64,000 nucleotides of DNA from Crocinitomicaceae bacterium (GCA_014762645.1 JABURP010000119.1:18832-82831); one strand, 5' to 3'; numbered from the stretch's first letter, positions 33,681 through 43,895 are shown. Made by a program: numbers and translations. Notes: a model not told the origin generated them from the letters alone.

Positions 33681-35765
33681 ATGAAACTTTGTATTGCGGA
33701 GAAACCAAGTGTTGCAAAAGAAATTGCTTCAATCCTCGGTGCAAACAACCGAAAGGATGGCTATTACGAAGGCAATGGCTATTGGGTGTCCTGGACATTC
33801 GGTCATCTTTGTACCCTTAAAGAACCTCACGATTATACGAGCATTTGGAAATGGTGGAACATGGCAACATTACCAATGATACCTTCCAGGTTTAGTATAA
33901 AGGTTATGCAGGATCAGGGGGTTCAAAAGCAGTTTAGAACCATCCAAAATCTGGTTGAGCGTTGTGACGAAGTTATAAACTGTGGTGATGCCGGTCAGGA
34001 AGGGGAACTCATCCAGCAATGGGTGCTTTTAAAGGCTAAAAACAACAAACCTGTTAAGCGTTTATGGATCTCCTCTCTTACTGAGGAAGCCATACAAGAA
34101 GGGTTTCAAAACTTACGTGACGGCAAAGAATTCAGAAACCTATATGCGGCAGGAAGCTCAAGAGCAATTGGAGATTGGTTGCTAGGGATGAATGCAACGC
34201 GCTTATACACTTTAAAGTACGGTCAGGATAGACAGGTGCTTTCCATTGGCAGAGTACAGACGCCGACACTTGCTATGATTGTTGAGCGTCAAAAACAAAT
34301 TGAGAATTTTAAACCTGAAAAATACTGGGAATTAAAAACACTCTACAGGGAAGTGCTTTTCAGTGCTACAGTTGGCCGATTAAAAACAGCTGAAAAAGCA
34401 CAGAGTGCACTGGAATACGTCACAGGTAAGGCGTTTAAAGTAAATTCCTATGAGCAAAAAGAAGGAAAGGAACATCCACCTAAACTATTTGATTTGACGT
34501 CCTTACAGGTGGAAGCAAATAACAAATTTGCTATGTCCGCAGACAAAACCTTAAAGTTGGTTCAGAACCTTTATGAGAAAAAACTGGTCACCTATCCCCG
34601 TGTTGATACAACTTTCTTATCGGAGGACATCTATCCAAAAGTACCAAAGATTTTGTCGGGATTAACCTATTTTTCAAAACTTACTGAACCATTAAAGGGC
34701 AATCCAATACGGAAGTCAAAGAAGGTGTTTAATGATAAAAAGGTGACCGATCACCACGCCATAATTCCTACAGGAATAAGTCCGTCTGGAATTTCTGCAG
34801 AAGAACAGAAAATATACACCACGATTACAAAACGGTTCATCTCTGTATTCTATCCCGACTGTAAAGTTTCGAATACATCTGTACTTGGACAAGTAGACGA
34901 ACTCGAGTTCAAGGCCACCGGAAAACAAATTATAGAGCCTGGTTGGCGGGTGGTTTACGAAGACGAAAAGGACAACAACAAATCTAAAAATGAAGATAAT
35001 ATTATGCCTTCATTTGAAGAAGGTGAAACCGGACCACATGAGCCCGAAGTTCAGGAAAAGGAGACACGTCCACCTAAATACTTTACGGAAGCTACGCTTC
35101 TCCGTGCCATGGAAACTGCAGGTAAAAATGTAGATGACGAAGAGTTGAGAGACGCCATGAAAGAAAATGGTATTGGCAGGCCATCTACCCGGGCCAATAT
35201 TATTGAGACATTATTCAGACGACGGTATATTGAAAAGAGAAAAAAGAACATTCACGCAACGATAACCGGTGTTGAGCTTATAGACACCATTAAATCCGAT
35301 CTTCTAAAATCACCAGAATTAACTGGACAATGGGAATACAAGCTGCGTCAAATAGAAAAGGGTGAATACCAGGTTGAAGAGTTTAAGAAAGAGCTTATAG
35401 AAATGGTGGTTGAGATCACCAACAATGTTAAAATGAGCGAGGACAAAGTTATTCCAGTCGCTGAAAAAAAGAAACCTGCTAAGAAAACAGACTACTCTAT
35501 AGCTGATGAAGAATGTCCAAAATGTAAGGAGGGCAAAATAGTTAAAGGAAATACTGCTTACGGTTGTACACAACATCAGGACGGCTGTGATTTTTTAATT
35601 CCGTTTGAATTTATGAATAAAAGTTTGTCTGACAAGCAGTTATACGACCTGGTAAGCAAAGGTAAAACAACCAAAATCAAGGGTTTTGTAGTGCCTGGAT
35701 CCAATGATAAACGTGATGGAAAACTTATCTTTACAGAAGACTTCAATATTGAACTGCAAGATTAA
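33681..35765 (+). CDS. topB: Type IA DNA topoisomerase (topoisomerase III)
   Basis: 694 residues from ATG 33681; an in-frame earlier start lies inside folA and was rejected. TOPRIM domain ~1-140 with KLCIAEKPSVAKEIA and the CGDAGQEGELI acidic motif; type IA central domain with SIGRVQTPTLAMI; catalytic Y305 in TYPRVDT; an acidic linker ~430-455 (EDNIMPSFEEGETG); one C-terminal zinc ribbon (CPKC ... GC ... GCDF). It relaxes negatively supercoiled DNA and decatenates replication intermediates. A 1 bp stop-start overlap (TAATG) joins it to the next gene. Confidence 0.94.
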   Translation: MKLCIAEKPSVAKEIASILGANNRKDGYYEGNGYWVSWTFGHLCTLKEPHDYTSIWKWWNMATLPMIPSRFSIKVMQDQGVQKQFRTIQNLVERCDEVINCGDAGQEGELIQQWVLLKAKNNKPVKRLWISSLTEEAIQEGFQNLRDGKEFRNLYAAGSSRAIGDWLLGMNATRLYTLKYGQDRQVLSIGRVQTPTLAMIVERQKQIENFKPEKYWELKTLYREVLFSATVGRLKTAEKAQSALEYVTGKAFKVNSYEQKEGKEHPPKLFDLTSLQVEANNKFAMSADKTLKLVQNLYEKKLVTYPRVDTTFLSEDIYPKVPKILSGLTYFSKLTEPLKGNPIRKSKKVFNDKKVTDHHAIIPTGISPSGISAEEQKIYTTITKRFISVFYPDCKVSNTSVLGQVDELEFKATGKQIIEPGWRVVYEDEKDNNKSKNEDNIMPSFEEGETGPHEPEVQEKETRPPKYFTEATLLRAMETAGKNVDDEELRDAMKENGIGRPSTRANIIETLFRRRYIEKRKKNIHATITGVELIDTIKSDLLKSPELTGQWEYKLRQIEKGEYQVEEFKKELIEMVVEITNNVKMSEDKVIPVAEKKKPAKKTDYSIADEECPKCKEGKIVKGNTAYGCTQHQDGCDFLIPFEFMNKSLSDKQLYDLVSKGKTTKIKGFVVPGSNDKRDGKLIFTEDFNIELQD

Positions 35766-36469
35766 TGTTTCACGTAAAACTATATTCAAGCCTATTTTTT
35801 TTACTTTTCTCTTTACAGTCTTTTTCTCAACAAGATTCGTTACAACCTGCAGATAACAAGGAAAAAGTAAAATTATTTCCCCGCTCATCTGGTGATAAAA
35901 AATGGAAATTTCTATTTGGACTTGATGCCCGTCGATCATTTTTTGCCGGAGCTCCCGTAAAAATTAATGGTTTGAATATTGGTGCAGAATTTAAAGGTGT
36001 GCACCGATTTGGTTTAGGTTTTTATTGGCTAAAGCGCAACGTGGTTTTTACTGATGTAGACCCCAATAAACCCGATTCTGCTGAAGATACGGAAGTACGA
36101 TTTGACCTCGGTTATACTTCAGTGTTTTATGAGAGAGTTTTCTTAAAGACTCGTTGGTGGGAAGTTGCCTTTCCTGTACATTTAGGCGGTGGACGTATTA
36201 TCGGGACGTACCGAGATACGTTAAGCGCTATGCAACCCCTATTACAAAAACCGTTTTCTGCCTTGTTATTCTCAAGTCGGGTTAAATTCTATCCACTTAC
36301 TTGGTTGGCGTTAAGAATATCAGGAGGATACCGTTTAACATTTAATACGGATCAAGTGGTAAAAGAATCTTTCAACAGACCATTTTATGGATTCGGACTT
36401 TCAATTAATGTCATTGGATTATATCAGGCGATTTTCAAATCTGACAAAAATTCTAAAAATAAGTCGTAA
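35765..36469 (+). CDS. Outer-membrane beta-barrel-like protein, unknown function
   Basis: 234 residues with signal peptide (MFHVKLYSSLFFLLFSLQSFSQ) and an amphipathic beta-strand pattern suggesting a small outer-membrane barrel (FLFGLDARRSFFAG, FGLGFYWLKRNVVF, ALRISGGYRLTF, FYGFGLSINVIG). No family recognised. It begins inside the topB stop codon (TAATG), and its first codons include a parS-like sequence. The mixture of an envelope protein in a nucleotide-metabolism operon is probably positional only. Confidence 0.75.
   Translation: MFHVKLYSSLFFLLFSLQSFSQQDSLQPADNKEKVKLFPRSSGDKKWKFLFGLDARRSFFAGAPVKINGLNIGAEFKGVHRFGLGFYWLKRNVVFTDVDPNKPDSAEDTEVRFDLGYTSVFYERVFLKTRWWEVAFPVHLGGGRIIGTYRDTLSAMQPLLQKPFSALLFSSRVKFYPLTWLALRISGGYRLTFNTDQVVKESFNRPFYGFGLSINVIGLYQAIFKSDKNSKNKS
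35766..35781 (+). promoter_or_regulatory. Degenerate parS-like site
   Basis: TGTTTCACGTAAAACT, 14 of 16 matches to the parS consensus TGTTTCACGTGAAACA. It lies at the start of a coding gene, 3.7 kb from the two stronger sites near mnmG. Confidence 0.35.
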
Positions 36470-36484
36470 GGACGTTAATCAATT

Positions 36485-36502
36485 AAAGGGAAGTCCCCCT
36501 TT
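36485..36502. terminator. Possible bidirectional terminator hairpin
   Basis: AAAGGG and CCCTTT can pair around a 6-base loop in the gap between two convergent genes (36469 and 36678). The following sequence is only moderately T-rich. Apart from this, the 208 bp gap shows nothing. Confidence 0.4.
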
Positions 36503-36677
36503 GTTAAACGTGATATTTATAACTCTTTTGTTAATCATGTAACTAATTTGGTTAATTCATTGATATACAGATTATTACACCTAATCACAAGCGCCTTCAT
36601 AAATGCGTTTTCCCGAGGTTTTAGCATTTTTTTGACTCATTTATCCTGAAATAAATAAACATGTCTTAAACAAAAGA

Positions 36678-37577
36678 TTATGCGCCTTTTTTGCGAATCA
36701 CATACATCTGGGAGGAATATTTTCCGTTGTCTGCCTTAAGATTTGATTTTAGCCCCACATAAAATGCTTTTGGAAGACTTCCTCCTTTAAATTTTTCAGA
36801 ATTCATACTCACCCAGTAAGCATCAAATTTCATTGGCCTCATTTCCACAACTTCATATCCGAATTGATTAAACAAGTTACTTACGTCTTTTGGTGTAAAG
36901 TGATATAGATGTAATGGCAAATCCAAACCATCCCAATATTCTCCATAATAATTAGAATCGTAGGAATCAATATTTGGTAGTGCCAAAATTAAGGCTCCGT
37001 CATCTTTCAAAATCCGCAGGTATTCTTTGATATCTCTTTTCAAGTGATAAACATGTTCTAACACATGCCACATGGTAATTACATCAACAGCGTTTGAATC
37101 TAATTGAGGTAAACTCTCCGGTGTTTTTAACTCAAGGTCAAAATCTTTTTTCGCAACATCTCTTGCCCTTTCATCCGGCTCTATTCCCTGAACGGCATAT
37201 CCTTCCGATCTACACGCGTTTAAGAAAAAACCATTCCCTGCACCAATATCTAGTAAGGATTTTCCTTTGCTGTACTTTCTTACCAGGCGCAATTTTCGAT
37301 TCAAATTCATGTTACGCACCCGCTTATAGACAAAGGGCATTAATCCCTTTGTGTTTTGCGTTGCATGAGACATGTAGTTATCCGCCCCGTAATATCTTCC
37401 AATTTCATCTTCACGTGGAATTGGGTTCGTAAACCTAAATCCACAGTCACCACATTTCTGTACAGAAAATTCTTCTTTTGAAAAAGTAAAATCTTTAGAC
37501 GTAAGGTAATTCTCCAGATTTGTTGATTCACAAATTGGACATTTCTCCAAAAGTTGTAGTTCCTTTGTTTGATTCAT
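36678..37577 (-). CDS. Class I SAM-dependent methyltransferase with N-terminal zinc-binding segment
   Basis: 299 residues. An N-terminal four-cysteine cluster (CPIC at 13-16, CGDC at 42-45) likely binds zinc; a Rossmann methyltransferase domain follows, with SAM motif [16 protein letters not shown], acidic ribose-binding IEPDE, and MWHVLEHV. This architecture (Methyltransf_23 type) is common among methyltransferases acting on sugars, lipids or small molecules; the substrate cannot be told. Its ATG overlaps the mnmG stop by 4 bp (ATGA on the minus strand), so the two are cotranscribed. Confidence 0.88.
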   Translation of the reverse strand: MNQTKELQLLEKCPICESTNLENYLTSKDFTFSKEEFSVQKCGDCGFRFTNPIPREDEIGRYYGADNYMSHATQNTKGLMPFVYKRVRNMNLNRKLRLVRKYSKGKSLLDIGAGNGFFLNACRSEGYAVQGIEPDERARDVAKKDFDLELKTPESLPQLDSNAVDVITMWHVLEHVYHLKRDIKEYLRILKDDGALILALPNIDSYDSNYYGEYWDGLDLPLHLYHFTPKDVSNLFNQFGYEVVEMRPMKFDAYWVSMNSEKFKGGSLPKAFYVGLKSNLKADNGKYSSQMYVIRKKGA

Positions 37578-39448
37578 CTTCCTAAATAAACTAGTAAAAC
37601 AGAAACGTCAGATGGAGATACTCCGGAAATTCGACTTGCCTGTCCTATTGTTGCGGGCATAATATTACTCAACTTTTCAACTGCTTCTGCAGATAATGAT
37701 GACAAGCTTGAATAATCTGTTTGTGGTGGTATTTTTACTTCCTCCAACCTGTTTAATTTGAGCGCATTTTCCTGCTCACGTGAAATATACCCGTCATATT
37801 TTATTTGTATTTCGGCTTGCATTAGCGCATCTTCATTTTTTTGATCTACCTCTCTCAGTTTCGTGTCTAACTTCGCAGAAACTGATCGTAAATCGGCAAG
37901 GCTTATATGTGGCCGAGCCAATAATCCATTTGCCTTCTGCTTTTGTTTGATCAATGAGGATCCCTTTTCTTCCAGTAGCGGGTTTACTTCTTCAGGCGCT
38001 ACACTAATTTTTTTCAATGCAGATTTAATTGCGTTTGTGACATCCACTTTAGTGGCCACAATTTCCATTTGTTCATCAGTTATTAAACCAAGCTCATGTC
38101 CTTTCCTGGTCAACCTCAGATCTGCATTATCCTGTCGTAATAAAATTCTAAACTCTGCTCTCGAAGTAAACATTCTATACGGCTCCTTGGTGCCTTTTGT
38201 AATAAGGTCATCAACTAAGACACCAATATAGGCATCCGATCGACCTAGAATAAAAGGCTCTTTTTTATTCAACTTTAAGTGCGCGTTTATCCCCGCCATT
38301 AGTCCTTGTGATGCAGCTTCCTCATATCCCGTAGTTCCATTAATCTGTCCAGCAAAAAACAGATTATCCACCAGTTTCGTCTCAAGTGAATGTTTTAACT
38401 GTGTCGGAGGGAAGTAATCATATTCTATCGCATACCCAGGACGGAACATCTTAACGTTTTCAAAACCGGGTATCGTTTTTAGGGCTTCATACTGTACCTC
38501 TTCAGGAAGTGACGTTGAAAATCCATTTACATAAACTTCTACCGTATTCCAGCCTTCTGGCTCAACAAAAATTTGATGTCTGTTTCTTTCAGCGAAACGA
38601 TTAATCTTATCCTCAATGGATGGACAATATCTTGGCCCAACACTTTTAATGGCTCCATTGAACATTGGCGAACGATCAAACCCTGACCTTAAAATTTCGT
38701 GTGTCTTGTTGTTGGTATATGTAATGTAACAAGAACGTTGTTTTGTTAATTTTTCGGTTTCGTTCCAATAAGAGAACTTAGATGGATTTTCATCCCCGGG
38801 TTGTTCTTCCATTTTTGAATAATCCAGTGATCTTCCGTCTACACGAGGAGGAGTTCCTGTTTTCATTCTTCCCGTCTCAAAACCGAGATCAACGAGCTGT
38901 TCTGTTATACCATAAGAAGCTCCTTCGCCAGACCTTCCTCCTTTAAAGTTTTTCTCGCCCAAATGAATTAACCCGTTTAAAAAAGTTCCGTTGGTGAGCA
39001 CGACCGCATCAGCATGTATTTCCATTCCAATCACCGTCTTCACTCCTTTGAGCTTTCCGTCTTCCACCAGCAAGCCATTTACCATGTCCTGCCAAAAATG
39101 AACGTTCTCTGTTCTTTCCAATAGCAACCGCCATTCTTCAGCAAACCGCATGCGGTCATTTTGTGTTCTCGGCGACCACATGGCGGGCCCTTTTGAAAGG
39201 TTCAACATTTTGAATTGAATTGCAGACTTGTCGGTCACCATTCCAGAACCACCACCGAGCGCATCAATTTCACGAACTATTTGCCCTTTGGCCACACCTC
39301 CCATTGCCGGGTTGCATGACATTTGCGCAATGTTCTGCAAGTTCATTGTCACCAACAACACAGTCGAGCCCATCTTTGCAGCCGCATACGCAGCCTCACA
39401 CCCGGCGTGTCCACCACCCACCACTATAACATCATACTTTGGCAACAT
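37574..39448 (-). CDS. mnmG: tRNA uridine-5-carboxymethylaminomethyl(34) synthesis enzyme MnmG (GidA)
   Basis: 624 residues, standard length. FAD-binding [17 protein letters not shown] at the N-terminus, the family signature [21 protein letters not shown], conserved [15 protein letters not shown], the [16 protein letters not shown] block and a C-terminal helical domain for MnmE binding ([28 protein letters not shown]). With MnmE it modifies the wobble uridine of several tRNAs using methylene-tetrahydrofolate and FAD. In many bacteria mnmG lies near oriC and parAB; two parS-like palindromes precede it here. Confidence 0.97.
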   Translation of the reverse strand: MLPKYDVIVVGGGHAGCEAAYAAAKMGSTVLLVTMNLQNIAQMSCNPAMGGVAKGQIVREIDALGGGSGMVTDKSAIQFKMLNLSKGPAMWSPRTQNDRMRFAEEWRLLLERTENVHFWQDMVNGLLVEDGKLKGVKTVIGMEIHADAVVLTNGTFLNGLIHLGEKNFKGGRSGEGASYGITEQLVDLGFETGRMKTGTPPRVDGRSLDYSKMEEQPGDENPSKFSYWNETEKLTKQRSCYITYTNNKTHEILRSGFDRSPMFNGAIKSVGPRYCPSIEDKINRFAERNRHQIFVEPEGWNTVEVYVNGFSTSLPEEVQYEALKTIPGFENVKMFRPGYAIEYDYFPPTQLKHSLETKLVDNLFFAGQINGTTGYEEAASQGLMAGINAHLKLNKKEPFILGRSDAYIGVLVDDLITKGTKEPYRMFTSRAEFRILLRQDNADLRLTRKGHELGLITDEQMEIVATKVDVTNAIKSALKKISVAPEEVNPLLEEKGSSLIKQKQKANGLLARPHISLADLRSVSAKLDTKLREVDQKNEDALMQAEIQIKYDGYISREQENALKLNRLEEVKIPPQTDYSSLSSLSAEAVEKLSNIMPATIGQASRISGVSPSDVSVLLVYLGR

Positions 39449-39491
39449 TTGTTTTACTTTTTTTGTTCAATTCTCCGCTTGGGTTTTGCTT

Positions 39492-39507
39492 TGTTTCACG
39501 TGGAACA
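39492..39507. promoter_or_regulatory. parS-like ParB-binding palindrome, site 1
   Basis: TGTTTCACGTGGAACA, 15 of 16 matches to the widely conserved chromosomal parS TGTTTCACGTGAAACA and almost perfectly palindromic. It lies in the 93 bp gap between mnmG and ybeY. Confidence 0.75.
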
Positions 39508-39527
39508 TTTTTGTGGCCCGCCATTCT

Positions 39528-39543
39528 TGTTTCACGTGAAACT
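39528..39543. promoter_or_regulatory. parS-like ParB-binding palindrome, site 2
   Basis: TGTTTCACGTGAAACT, 15 of 16 matches to parS with a perfect 14 bp palindromic core, 36 bp from site 1 and ending over the last bases of ybeY. Two near-identical sites so close together strongly suggest a centromere-like segregation element. Confidence 0.8.
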
Positions 39544-39961
39544 ATCTTAATAGTAAGCACTCGTTTTCTTTTGACTTCATGGCCGCTTTCTCATCCTCTG
39601 TCTTGTCATTAAAACCAAGCAGGTGTAGCACACCATGAATCATTACTCTGCACAATTCGTCGAACTCACTTTTGTTTCCATACAAGGAAGCGTTATCCTT
39701 AACTCTATCAACACTTATAAAAACATCACCACTTAAACTATCTTCCTCGTTGTAATTAAAAGTAATAACGTCCGTATAAAAGTCATGATTCAGAAATTCC
39801 CGATTCATCTCGAGCAACTTCTCATCAGAACAAAAAACAAATGATAATTCACCAATGTTCATATTATGTTCATTCACGACTTTGGATATCCATAAACCAA
39901 AAAATTCCGGATCAAAGTCCGGAATTTCTACATCAATAAAATTATAATGTATGTTATCCAT
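39542..39961 (-). CDS. ybeY: Endoribonuclease YbeY (rRNA maturation factor)
   Basis: 139 residues. Metal-binding motif HGVLHLLGFND near residue 108; the third ligand position holds Asp instead of the usual His, as is normal in Bacteroidota. Conserved FNYNEEDSLSGDVFISVDRV also fits. YbeY is a single-strand-specific endoribonuclease needed for 16S rRNA 3'-end maturation and ribosome quality control. Its start overlaps the end of the RsbW-like gene by 8 bp, so the two are coupled. Confidence 0.92.
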   Translation of the reverse strand: MDNIHYNFIDVEIPDFDPEFFGLWISKVVNEHNMNIGELSFVFCSDEKLLEMNREFLNHDFYTDVITFNYNEEDSLSGDVFISVDRVKDNASLYGNKSEFDELCRVMIHGVLHLLGFNDKTEDEKAAMKSKENECLLLR

Positions 39962-40352
39962 TCACCACAAAAGTAATACTAACTTTTGAACCGTTCAACT
40001 CAAATTTTACATCATCCGATAAATTCTTCATTAAAAAGATGCCTCGTCCATCCGGCTTTTCGATATTCTCCGGAGCTGTTGGATCTGGTAGGTTTTCAAA
40101 ATCAAACCCCTCGCCTTGATCCTCTACTGAAAAAACAACTGCGCCGTTATTATTTGTAGCCTCTACCTTAACACGTTTTGATTCCTCACTTCTATTACCA
40201 TGAATAATCGCATTATTTACGGCTTCAGTTACAGCGATAAGGATGTTCCCGTAATAGTCTTCATTCAAACTTAAATCTTCACATACCCTATCAATTAATG
40301 ACTCTACTTCGGGAATGTTACTCAAATCTGACCCAATCTCAATACTGTGCAT
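39954..40352 (-). CDS. RsbW-like HATPase anti-sigma factor / serine kinase
   Basis: 132 residues forming a single GHKL ATPase domain without a dimerisation helix or membrane segment. N-box EAVNNAIIHGN, G1 box DQGEGFDF, and G2 box GRGIFLMKNLSDD are present. This matches RsbW/SpoIIAB-type proteins that hold a sigma factor or phosphorylate a STAS antagonist. Phosphatases of the SpoIIE type that would oppose such a kinase are encoded at 25569 and 47547; no STAS protein is in the window. Lies 5 bp after the DUF4175 gene and overlaps ybeY, an arrangement that seems conserved-operon-like rather than regulatory. Confidence 0.88.
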   Translation of the reverse strand: MHSIEIGSDLSNIPEVESLIDRVCEDLSLNEDYYGNILIAVTEAVNNAIIHGNRSEESKRVKVEATNNNGAVVFSVEDQGEGFDFENLPDPTAPENIEKPDGRGIFLMKNLSDDVKFELNGSKVSITFVVNG

Positions 40353-40357
40353 TTAAC

Positions 40358-43300
40358 CTAATTATTTACAGAGTTAAAATATTCATTTACCAATGTCTTA
40401 TAATAGACTTGAAGCCCCAATGGAAGCGAGCGCATAAACTCAACTTCGGCGTTCTTCTTTCTATTATACTCTGTAAATTTTATTTGGTTACCTTCTTCGA
40501 AATTTTTTCCTTCATTTGATTCTCTCTCCTCAGAATAACCTCTCTCTCTTATAGCCTTTTCGCTTTCCAAAAGACGTGTTAAAATATCTTCCTGTCTCTT
40601 CAAATAATCTCTTCCAACATTTCCATTTAATAAATCCTCCTCCAATTGATCAATGTCCTCAATGAGGTCATTTAAACTATTGCCGAAACCACTTCCATCC
40701 TTATTTAATTCCTCTTTCATTTTCTTCAAGGATTCTCTTATTTGGGATTGTTGTGCGGCCATCTTAACCTGTTCTTTGGTGGACAAACCGGGAATAGATC
40801 CTCCTGGGTTCTTTCCAAACCCTTCTCCTTTTTGACCTTCTCCTTCTTTTCCACCAGGGTTCTTGCCGCCTTTCATTTTCCCAATCTGATCCTTCATTGC
40901 CTGTTTCATTTGTTCAAGGCTCATGCTGTTTCCTGCCTTACCCTGACCAGAGCCTCCTGGCTTACTACACGAACCGCTACCTGGTTTTGATGAGGCGGAC
41001 TGCATAGCTTGTTGCATTTGGTCCAGCACTTCGCTTAACATTAAAGCAAGATCATTATAATCGGTCATGGCATACTGCTGATGCTGCATTAACTTATTTG
41101 TATTTCTTTCTTCAGAAAAAGTCAATGACTTCTCAAGGTTATAATTTAATTCTCCCAATTCATCCGTAATATATGTAGACAATTGATGAACTCGTTTGCT
41201 CAGCGCAATTAAGGAGTCTCTCACCACGTCTGTTGCCTTATCAATATCCAACTGTTTTCTATTGAGCTCTAAGTAATATGGATCTGAAGTTTGAGTAACA
41301 GCATATTCATCCATTAATCCTTCCTGATCTTTCGACAAGGTGACAATGTTCTCCAAAAGATATCTCAACGCATCCATGTCTTCTTGCTGTTGTTGTTGTT
41401 GAGATTGAGACTTCATAGACGCAACATCATCCGCCATTTGCTCCATCATCTCTGAAGCCTTTTGTTGATTCTTTTCTGATTTGCTTTCTTTCCCCTCCTG
41501 TAAATTTTCCTTGGACTCATTCAGCTCATTATCCAGTTCTTCTTCCATTTCCTTATCAAATTCAAGCTCACGCGGCTTCATTAAATCCTCATTCTTCTCT
41601 TTAATCTCATCAATATCCTTTTGAATTTCATCAAACTTTTCATTGATCTTCTCTTGCTCCTTAGAGAGTTCCTCACTTGACATTTCTTTATTCTCCGTCA
41701 TTTCCTTTAACTCGTCTTGTTGTTTCTTCAGGTCACGCAACTGCTCCTCGAGATTCTCCAGTTTCTGATCAAGTTCCATATTCTTAAACAGCTCCAGTGT
41801 TCTGTCCATCATCTCTTCCATGTTCTCAGTCTCTTGTTCCATCTCCTCAAGATTTTCAAGAATCTTATTCTTGTTCATTTCATCCATCAAATCCTGAAGC
41901 TCTTCAAACAGTTCCATCAACTCCTCATCCATAAGTTGATCAAGAAGTTCCTGAAGTTTCTCTTGTTTCTCAAGATAATCCTCATCCATCTCCATGAAAT
42001 TATCCTGGTCATTTTTATTCTTTTCAAAGTCCTTTTGAAGCTTCTGAACCTTCTTCTCCAACTCATTTTGCAGGTCTAACAAATTCTGTAAGCTCTGACG
42101 ATCTTTCCAGTCTGTTGATTCTTTATTCATCAAAGAACTCTTCATGTTCTTAATCTTGTTTTTAAGTTCCATGGAGCGTGTCATGGCCTCACTCATCTCT
42201 TTCTTAAGATCATTTGATTGATCAGATAATACATTGTCTAATTCATCCATTTCAGGAACATTAAACACCTTCTTTGAAGAGCTTGTGCTTTTGTAGCCAT
42301 TAATTTCATCATTATCCGTTACCACAAATGAATATTCAACTCTGTCCCCAGGGCCTAAATCAAATAACGACATATCGATATAGTAAGAAAAGAGTTGTGT
42401 AGTAGTTGATGGGTTGACGCTTAACGATTTTCTAATCGTGTAAGAAGTGTCCTTCCCAATTACTTTAAGATTAGCCATCAAACTTCTAAACCCATAATCG
42501 TCAGATATTTTACCTTCAACAAATCGTTTCAAGGTGTTTGTAGAGTCTATTGTTTCGGCAACTGCAATAGTAGGGTACCTATCTTTTATTACGGAAATAT
42601 TATAAAATAAGGAGTCTGCGTTTTTAACTTCTTTTGAGCTTAAAACCAAATTATACTTTTCAGAAGTATAAAAGCGGTTCTGAAACCCATAACCTTCTGT
42701 TATTGAGGTGTTTATATGAATTGTTGTGTCTCTAAAATTAACTTTTAACTCCTCCAGATTACGTGCTAATACATTCCATTTAATTAGCGTACCCTCAGGA
42801 ACCGTTAGGTCACCAGAGTTTTGAAAAGTTTCTGACTTTCTGCCTGTATGCTTTGGATAAAGAGCTTCCAGTGATATCTCCTCAACAACCGGCTTTCTCA
42901 AAGCTTTTACCTTAAATTCTTCTGATGTGAATTCATTGGCTTCACAATAAAACTTTAGGCTTTCATCCAGATTATTGAAGGTGTATTCAAATAAGACTTT
43001 AGATTTCTTAACAAGATTATAATTACCCACATTTGAGTAAATTTTCACTTCATCCGGAATTTCATCTCCTTCCAGACGTATTTGTAAAACGTAATCTTCT
43101 CCTTCTTTAACTTCCTGATCACTTTGTAGGATAAATTCAAAAGGTGCTGGCTCCACATATTCTTCATCAAAGTTTACAACCCTTTCTGTTCCATCTCTGA
43201 ATATGTTGGGATTAGCTATACCTATAACTGCAATAGTAAAAAATATAGGCAGCAAGAAGCGCAAATATTTTTTATTCTCCTTGATATCAATTGCTGTCGA

Positions 43301-43732
43301 GAAAGGAACCACTGATAATTGTGATGACCTTTGTTCAATACTTGCTTTGACCAATTCTAAATTTAAGGAAGCGTCCTGCTTTTTCTCGTAGAGGTGTAAG
43401 GTATTCAATAATTTATCCCCTATTTCCGGAAAAATCGACCCGATCATTATTGAAGCTTGCTTTAAGGTGAGGTGCTTGCCAACTTTATTGATCTTTAAAA
43501 GTGGTATTACCAGAAAACGAACAAATAAAAACACGTTTATAACCACAAAAGACAGGAGCATAAATAGCCTGGCACCAGAGCCGAATCTACCAATATACTC
43601 AAGGGTGGTAACGAGCCCATAACTCAACAGTAACACAGAGGCGAATAATATCCCCCCTTTTACCATTTCATTTTTGTAGTATTTGGTAATAAATCTTTCT
43701 ACTTGTTGTATGAGTCTGTCAAATTGTCCCAA
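40358..43732 (-). CDS. DUF4175-family membrane protein with very long coiled coil
   Basis: 1,124 residues starting at TTG 43732; no ATG is in frame before a stop, and AAAGG lies just upstream. Two N-terminal transmembrane helices (~25-45 and ~55-75) and another (~155-175) precede a beta-rich region (~190-500), then a charged coiled coil (~510-860) made almost entirely of Glu, Lys, Leu, Asp, Met and Gln, with a QQQQQQ run, and a Gly/Pro/Ser-rich segment (~925-1000). DUF4175 proteins occur across Bacteroidota, next to ybeY and mnmG; their function is not established. The coiled coil suggests a structural or scaffolding role at the inner membrane. Confidence 0.85.
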   Translation of the reverse strand: MGQFDRLIQQVERFITKYYKNEMVKGGILFASVLLLSYGLVTTLEYIGRFGSGARLFMLLSFVVINVFLFVRFLVIPLLKINKVGKHLTLKQASIMIGSIFPEIGDKLLNTLHLYEKKQDASLNLELVKASIEQRSSQLSVVPFSTAIDIKENKKYLRFLLPIFFTIAVIGIANPNIFRDGTERVVNFDEEYVEPAPFEFILQSDQEVKEGEDYVLQIRLEGDEIPDEVKIYSNVGNYNLVKKSKVLFEYTFNNLDESLKFYCEANEFTSEEFKVKALRKPVVEEISLEALYPKHTGRKSETFQNSGDLTVPEGTLIKWNVLARNLEELKVNFRDTTIHINTSITEGYGFQNRFYTSEKYNLVLSSKEVKNADSLFYNISVIKDRYPTIAVAETIDSTNTLKRFVEGKISDDYGFRSLMANLKVIGKDTSYTIRKSLSVNPSTTTQLFSYYIDMSLFDLGPGDRVEYSFVVTDNDEINGYKSTSSSKKVFNVPEMDELDNVLSDQSNDLKKEMSEAMTRSMELKNKIKNMKSSLMNKESTDWKDRQSLQNLLDLQNELEKKVQKLQKDFEKNKNDQDNFMEMDEDYLEKQEKLQELLDQLMDEELMELFEELQDLMDEMNKNKILENLEEMEQETENMEEMMDRTLELFKNMELDQKLENLEEQLRDLKKQQDELKEMTENKEMSSEELSKEQEKINEKFDEIQKDIDEIKEKNEDLMKPRELEFDKEMEEELDNELNESKENLQEGKESKSEKNQQKASEMMEQMADDVASMKSQSQQQQQQEDMDALRYLLENIVTLSKDQEGLMDEYAVTQTSDPYYLELNRKQLDIDKATDVVRDSLIALSKRVHQLSTYITDELGELNYNLEKSLTFSEERNTNKLMQHQQYAMTDYNDLALMLSEVLDQMQQAMQSASSKPGSGSCSKPGGSGQGKAGNSMSLEQMKQAMKDQIGKMKGGKNPGGKEGEGQKGEGFGKNPGGSIPGLSTKEQVKMAAQQSQIRESLKKMKEELNKDGSGFGNSLNDLIEDIDQLEEDLLNGNVGRDYLKRQEDILTRLLESEKAIRERGYSEERESNEGKNFEEGNQIKFTEYNRKKNAEVEFMRSLPLGLQVYYKTLVNEYFNSVNN

Positions 43733-43865
43733 AGGCCTTTGTTTTATGATAGTACACTAAGATACGACTTTCTAAGAGTATCTACAATAATCATGCTATT
43801 TAGTTCATTTATAACGAAGAAAACTTACAAGTAGTTTACGCTAAGCGATTTTCTTGCATTTGTAA

Positions 43866-43873
43866 TATCTTTG
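43866..43873 (+). promoter_or_regulatory. -7 promoter box TATCTTTG for gltX
   Basis: Exact TAnnTTTG, 22 bp before ATG 43896; predicted leader is short. It also lies upstream of the alternative GTG start at 43887. Confidence 0.5.
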
Positions 43874-43895
43874 TGCAAAATTTTTTGTGAGCGAC

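Noticed and set aside
37771..37800. Further CACGTG palindromes inside mnmG and the methyltransferase as parS sites
   Set aside because: Only about 11 of 16 matches each, and they lie in conserved codons; treated as chance.
41717..42079. Plus-strand 120-codon frame extremely rich in leucine
   Set aside because: It is the antisense of the coiled coil of the DUF4175 gene; Glu/Lys codons read backwards give Leu/Phe. Shadow frame.
43887..43895. GTG 43887 as gltX start
   Set aside because: ATG 43896 fits the family N-terminus better and has normal spacing from the promoter; both remain possible.
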